The position numbers were made by a program, and so were the translations under genes. The notes below the pieces were generated by a model. That model saw only the letters and a program-made list of their open reading frames with translations. It did no database searches and had not been told where the DNA came from. A DNA stretch of 64,000 nt from Williamsia sp. 1138 (GTDB lineage: Bacteria; Actinomycetota; Actinomycetes; Mycobacteriales; Mycobacteriaceae), in the NCBI RefSeq assembly GCF_002095435.2, contig NZ_MJEJ02000046.1:62001-126000 (forward strand), given 5' to 3'. Below, piece after piece: positions 60,824 through 64,000 of this stretch (positions are counted from its first letter, which is position 1; each line of letters opens with the position of its first letter).

Positions 60824-63585
60824 GACGTCACTCCTGGCTTGGTGAGTTCGGTGGGTGGAGACGACTTCCCCGCGGCCTTCGGCACACCGAGGTAGGCGCG
60901 GATGACCTCCTCGTCAGCCCGGATGACCTCGGGTGTTCCTGTTGCGATGACCTTGCCCAGATCCAGCACGATGATCCGGTCGCACACCGACAGGACCAGT
61001 TCCATGTCGTGGTCGACCAGCAGCATGGTCACGCCGGTGTCGCGGACGGCACGCAGACGTGCACCCAGCCAACGGCTTTCGGTGCTGTCGAGGCCGGCGG
61101 CGGGTTCGTCGAGCAACGCCACTGAGGGATTGCCTGCGAGCACCCGCGCCACCGACACCAGTTGGCGTTGCCCCTGCGACAGGGATGCGACCGTGACGTC
61201 TGCGACACCACCGAGTCCCAGTCGTTCCAGAACCGCGTCGACACCGGCGGATCCGCTTGCGCCCCCACGTGCACCGACGGTGACGTTCTCGTGCACCGAC
61301 AGGTCGTCGTACAGTTCCACGTCCTGGAAGGTGCGGCCCAGACCGCGGCGACTGCGCTGGTGCGGCGAGACGCCATCGAGGCTCTGCGCGCCCAGGGTCA
61401 CGGTGCCGTCGGCGTCGGCGAATCCGCTGACGGCGTCGATGAGGGTGGTCTTGCCGGCGCCGTTGGGACCGATCAGGCCGACGATCTCGCCCTCGAACAC
61501 CTCGAAGGACACATCGCTGACCGCTGCCACAGCTCCGTAGCTGACCCCCACCCCGGAGATCGTGAGCAGCGGCACGTCAGATGTCGACACGCGTGCGACG
61601 GAGTCGGCCTCGTCGGCAGATCCGGCCACCTCAGAGCCCGTCGGTGTGGTGCCGGCAGGCCGTCGGCGCGAGGCGATCGCCTGCTGCACCCGCCCGGCGA
61701 TACCGTCCGGGTTCACCATCACGGTGACGATCAACAGCACCCCGCTGACCAACGCGTAGTAGTCGCCGAAATCGAAAGCGCGGTCGAGGAAGACGAACAA
61801 CAGTGCGCCCGGTGCCAGCACCCCGGCCAGCAAACCTCCGGACACCGAGGTGATCCCGGCGGTGTAGATGACGGCGAAGATCGCGATACCCGCGAAGACG
61901 CTGTACGACCCCGCGGTCGCGAGCGTCTGCTGGTAGGCCAGCAACGTGCCGCTGATCCCCGCCAGGAACGACCCGATCGCAAACGCGGCCAACTTGGTTC
62001 GCGACACGTTGATCCCTGCCGCGGCCGCGGCCCGCTCGTTCGCCCGCACCGCGAGCATCGCCGAACCCAGCCGGCTACGCCGCAACAAGGCAACGCCGAC
62101 CGCCGCGGCGACGACGATGATCAGGCACATGAGCCCGAACGAGATCCTCGGATAGTTCTCCCCCGCACCGATGCCCAGATCGACACCGAAGACCTCGGGC
62201 GCGTCGAAGTTCGCGCCCTCGATCCCGCCGTTGAACGAGGGATTGCGGAACCAGAAGGCCTCCAAGAACACCGCGAGCGCCAAGGTCACGACCATGAACG
62301 GCAAACCGCGGATCCGCAACGCCGGCAGACCGACCACCACGCCGATCACCGTCGCCATGAGCGCGGCCAGGATCGGCGCGAACGGAAACGGGATACCGAG
62401 CTCGGTGTTCATCACGCTGAGTCCGAACGCACCCGCGCCCGCCAGGGTCAGCTGGGCCAATGAGACCTGCCCGGCGAAGCCGGTGACCACCACCTGAGAG
62501 AGTCCGAGGATCGCGAAGATGAACGTCGCGATGATCGCCCCCCGGTAGCTGCCGGAGGTCAGACACACCGCCACGACCGCGACGCCCGTACCGGCGATCG
62601 CCGGTAGCAGGACCCGTCTGGGACGAGGCGCACGACCAAGATTCTGATGCACGATCGCACCGCGACTGGGTAGGGGCCGCCCCTTCACCACGAGGAAGAC
62701 CAGGATCAGGATCAGCGGAATAGCCTCGGACACACCTGAATCAGGTACCCAGTCGTAGAGACTCTGAAAGTGGGTCCCCTCCGACTGCAGGACGCCGATA
62801 CCGAGCCCCGCCGCCACTGCGAGCGCCATCGACGAGAAGTTGCCGACCAGGGCCGCGGCCAGCGCCGGCACGATGAACATCGTGTAGGCGATCGGACTGA
62901 GCGGGACGATCGGTGCGATCAGGATGCCGCCCAGCCCTGCGATCACCGAGGACAGAGCCCAGTTGCTGATCGCGATGCGGTCGGGCGAGAGTCCGGTGAC
63001 GAAGGCGCCCTTCTCCGATTCCGCAGCGGCCTCGGTCGCGACACCGAACCGGGAGAAGTGATATGCCAGCGCGACCACGGTCGCCAGCGCGACGATCACG
63101 ACGGCGAGCCAGATCCGGTCCGTGGGCACCTGGCTCTCTCCGATCGAGATCGTCCCCGGCTCGAAGATCGGTGCCACCGGAACCGACGATGTCCCCAACC
63201 GCAACGCGAGCAGCGCCTGAATCGTGAGCATCAGACCGATCGAGGCCACGGCCTTGGCGACCACGGGCGCCGACCGCATCGGGCGAAAGATCGCCAGATA
63301 CAGCACGGCCCCGAGGATCGCCGCGACCACCAGCGAAATCGCCACAGCCGGAACAAGTCCGAGATCGCCGCCGAGATCGATCGACGAGGGAAAGCCGGGA
63401 ATCGGGTTCAGCAACTCACCCTGGCGAAGCATGCCGTAGGTGTACGTGGTGTACAGCGCCACAGCGCCCGTGGCGAAGTTCACCACCCCCGAACTCTTGA
63501 AGGTCATCACCAACGCGAGTCCGAGGGCGGCGTACACCGCACCATTGCCCAGACCTAGGAACAGATAGGCAAAGTGTTCGGTCAT
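60820..63585 (-). CDS. Fused LivH-LivM-LivG ABC transporter protein
   Basis: A 921-residue fusion of three subunits usually made separately. About 1-305 is a LivH-type permease (LGNGAVYAALGLALVM, GVVNFATGAVALY). About 325-635 is a LivM-type permease (TGFAGQVSLAQLTLAGAGAF, VRANERAAAAAGINVSRTK). A Thr/Ser/Ala linker leads to a LivG ATPase at about 675-905, with Walker A GPNGAGKTTLIDAVSGF, signature LSQGQRQ, and Walker B ALLDEPAAGLD. The reading frame is continuous. LivF follows, overlapping by 4 bases, and a binding-protein gene precedes. The likely cargo is branched-chain amino acids or a related solute. Confidence 0.93.
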   Translation of the reverse strand: MTEHFAYLFLGLGNGAVYAALGLALVMTFKSSGVVNFATGAVALYTTYTYGMLRQGELLNPIPGFPSSIDLGGDLGLVPAVAISLVVAAILGAVLYLAIFRPMRSAPVVAKAVASIGLMLTIQALLALRLGTSSVPVAPIFEPGTISIGESQVPTDRIWLAVVIVALATVVALAYHFSRFGVATEAAAESEKGAFVTGLSPDRIAISNWALSSVIAGLGGILIAPIVPLSPIAYTMFIVPALAAALVGNFSSMALAVAAGLGIGVLQSEGTHFQSLYDWVPDSGVSEAIPLILILVFLVVKGRPLPSRGAIVHQNLGRAPRPRRVLLPAIAGTGVAVVAVCLTSGSYRGAIIATFIFAILGLSQVVVTGFAGQVSLAQLTLAGAGAFGLSVMNTELGIPFPFAPILAALMATVIGVVVGLPALRIRGLPFMVVTLALAVFLEAFWFRNPSFNGGIEGANFDAPEVFGVDLGIGAGENYPRISFGLMCLIIVVAAAVGVALLRRSRLGSAMLAVRANERAAAAAGINVSRTKLAAFAIGSFLAGISGTLLAYQQTLATAGSYSVFAGIAIFAVIYTAGITSVSGGLLAGVLAPGALLFVFLDRAFDFGDYYALVSGVLLIVTVMVNPDGIAGRVQQAIASRRRPAGTTPTGSEVAGSADEADSVARVSTSDVPLLTISGVGVSYGAVAAVSDVSFEVFEGEIVGLIGPNGAGKTTLIDAVSGFADADGTVTLGAQSLDGVSPHQRSRRGLGRTFQDVELYDDLSVHENVTVGARGGASGSAGVDAVLERLGLGGVADVTVASLSQGQRQLVSVARVLAGNPSVALLDEPAAGLDSTESRWLGARLRAVRDTGVTMLLVDHDMELVLSVCDRIIVLDLGKVIATGTPEVIRADEEVIRAYLGVPKAAGKSSPPTELTKPGVTS

Positions 63586-63638
63586 CTACTTCATTCCCAA
63601 CTTCTCGTCGACACAGACGAACCGGCAGTCGAACGGAT

Positions 63639-64000
63639 CTAACCGACGGGGGTGAGATTCTGCGGACGGCCCTGGCTGTCCACCTCACCGATCAACAGCG
63701 ACTTGCTGCAGATCGACTTCAGTTGCGGGATCGCGGTTCCGTCGCAGGTGAAGGTCAATCCGGTACCGAGTGGCAACGGGGTGTTCTTCGCGGTCCGCAA
63801 GGCTTCTGTGACCGCTGCCGGAGTCACGTCGCCGGTCAGGTTTTGGATGACGCGGTACAGGCCCATGACGCCCTGGTAGCCGGTGTATCCGTACCCGCGG
63901 ATATCTGTCTCCGGCGCATACTGTTCCATCACCGAGCGGTACTCCACCGAGTCAGGCTCATCCGAATACAGGTCGACGGTGGTGAAGTCCATGATGCCTT
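63639..64000 (-). CDS. ABC transporter substrate-binding protein, partial (N-terminus beyond window)
   Basis: Only the C-terminal approximately 120 residues are visible; the frame is open through base 64000. YGYTGYQGVMGLYRVIQNLT and LRTAKNTPLPLGTGLTFTCDG are typical of periplasmic-binding-protein type 6 (Leu/Ile/Val-binding) proteins. The Cys pair in FTCDG and SICSKS may form a disulfide. It lies 53 bases upstream of the fused permease gene in the same direction, so it is the solute receptor of that transporter. Confidence 0.87.
   Translation of the reverse strand, partial: GIMDFTTVDLYSDEPDSVEYRSVMEQYAPETDIRGYGYTGYQGVMGLYRVIQNLTGDVTPAAVTEALRTAKNTPLPLGTGLTFTCDGTAIPQLKSICSKSLLIGEVDSQGRPQNLTPVG

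Overview
The window is GC-rich, densely packed, mycobacterial-type actinobacterial DNA, most like Gordonia or a close relative in the Mycobacteriales. The evidence is Mce-associated membrane proteins at the left edge, a str operon (rpsL-rpsG-fusA-tuf), a mycobacterial-type BfrB ferritin, a CYP136-like P450, and a CYP51/ferredoxin/SDR/CYP123/TetR/aldehyde dehydrogenase block in the order I recall for M. tuberculosis Rv0763c-Rv0771. Genus assignment is inference from remembered protein similarity; no search was run.

Layout: 1-823, end of an Mce-associated operon. 1023-3496, a universal stress protein with a coupled 25-codon leader ORF, then an APC permease. 3499-7858, a giant HTH-STAND-WD40 signalling NTPase divergent from a small LuxR-type regulator. 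7863-11433, a CYP136-like P450/TetR/acyl-CoA synthetase operon. 11530-14955, a D-aminoacylase-like amidohydrolase, TetR and menC. 15075-16681, a secondary clpP pair, one member lacking its catalytic serine, facing a ClgR/PopR-like regulator, with a 68-bp nested palindrome upstream. 16834-18817, a SHOCT membrane protein and a Tat-exported CDP-diacylglycerol diphosphatase. 18978-23359, the str operon. 23810-29799, a secreted SGNH hydrolase, an AcoR-type activator with a degenerate ATPase core, and its presumed target aldehyde and alcohol dehydrogenases.

29866-31221 is a repeat-rich island: a 142-bp repeat, a 21-bp tandem array, a DUF559-type nuclease gene, and a second 21-bp array in inverted orientation. 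The 142-bp repeat recurs inverted at 43259-43400, where it supplies the 3' end of a thioesterase gene. Between the two copies lie a crotonase, bfrB, an ArsR/SRPBCC pair with two perfect operators, and a nine-kb operon (43175 down to 33480) resembling acyclic-terpene utilization (Atu) gene sets: an AtuA-like DUF1446 protein, two acyl-CoA dehydrogenases of isovaleryl-CoA type, carboxylase alpha and beta subunits, a crotonase, and a terminal TetR that probably represses it.

43357-55731 is lipid/sterol metabolism around CYP51, with a divergent TetR-controlled arm of five overlapping oxidoreductase-type genes. 55709-60025 holds assorted enzymes and a 62-bp near-perfect palindrome between convergent genes. 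60065-64000 is a branched-chain amino acid-type ABC transporter in which two permeases and one ATPase are fused into a single 921-residue protein; its binding protein runs off the right edge.

Many genes are joined by ATGA or TGATG overlaps, so translational coupling is the rule here. I saw no rRNA, tRNA, CRISPR array or insertion-sequence transposase.
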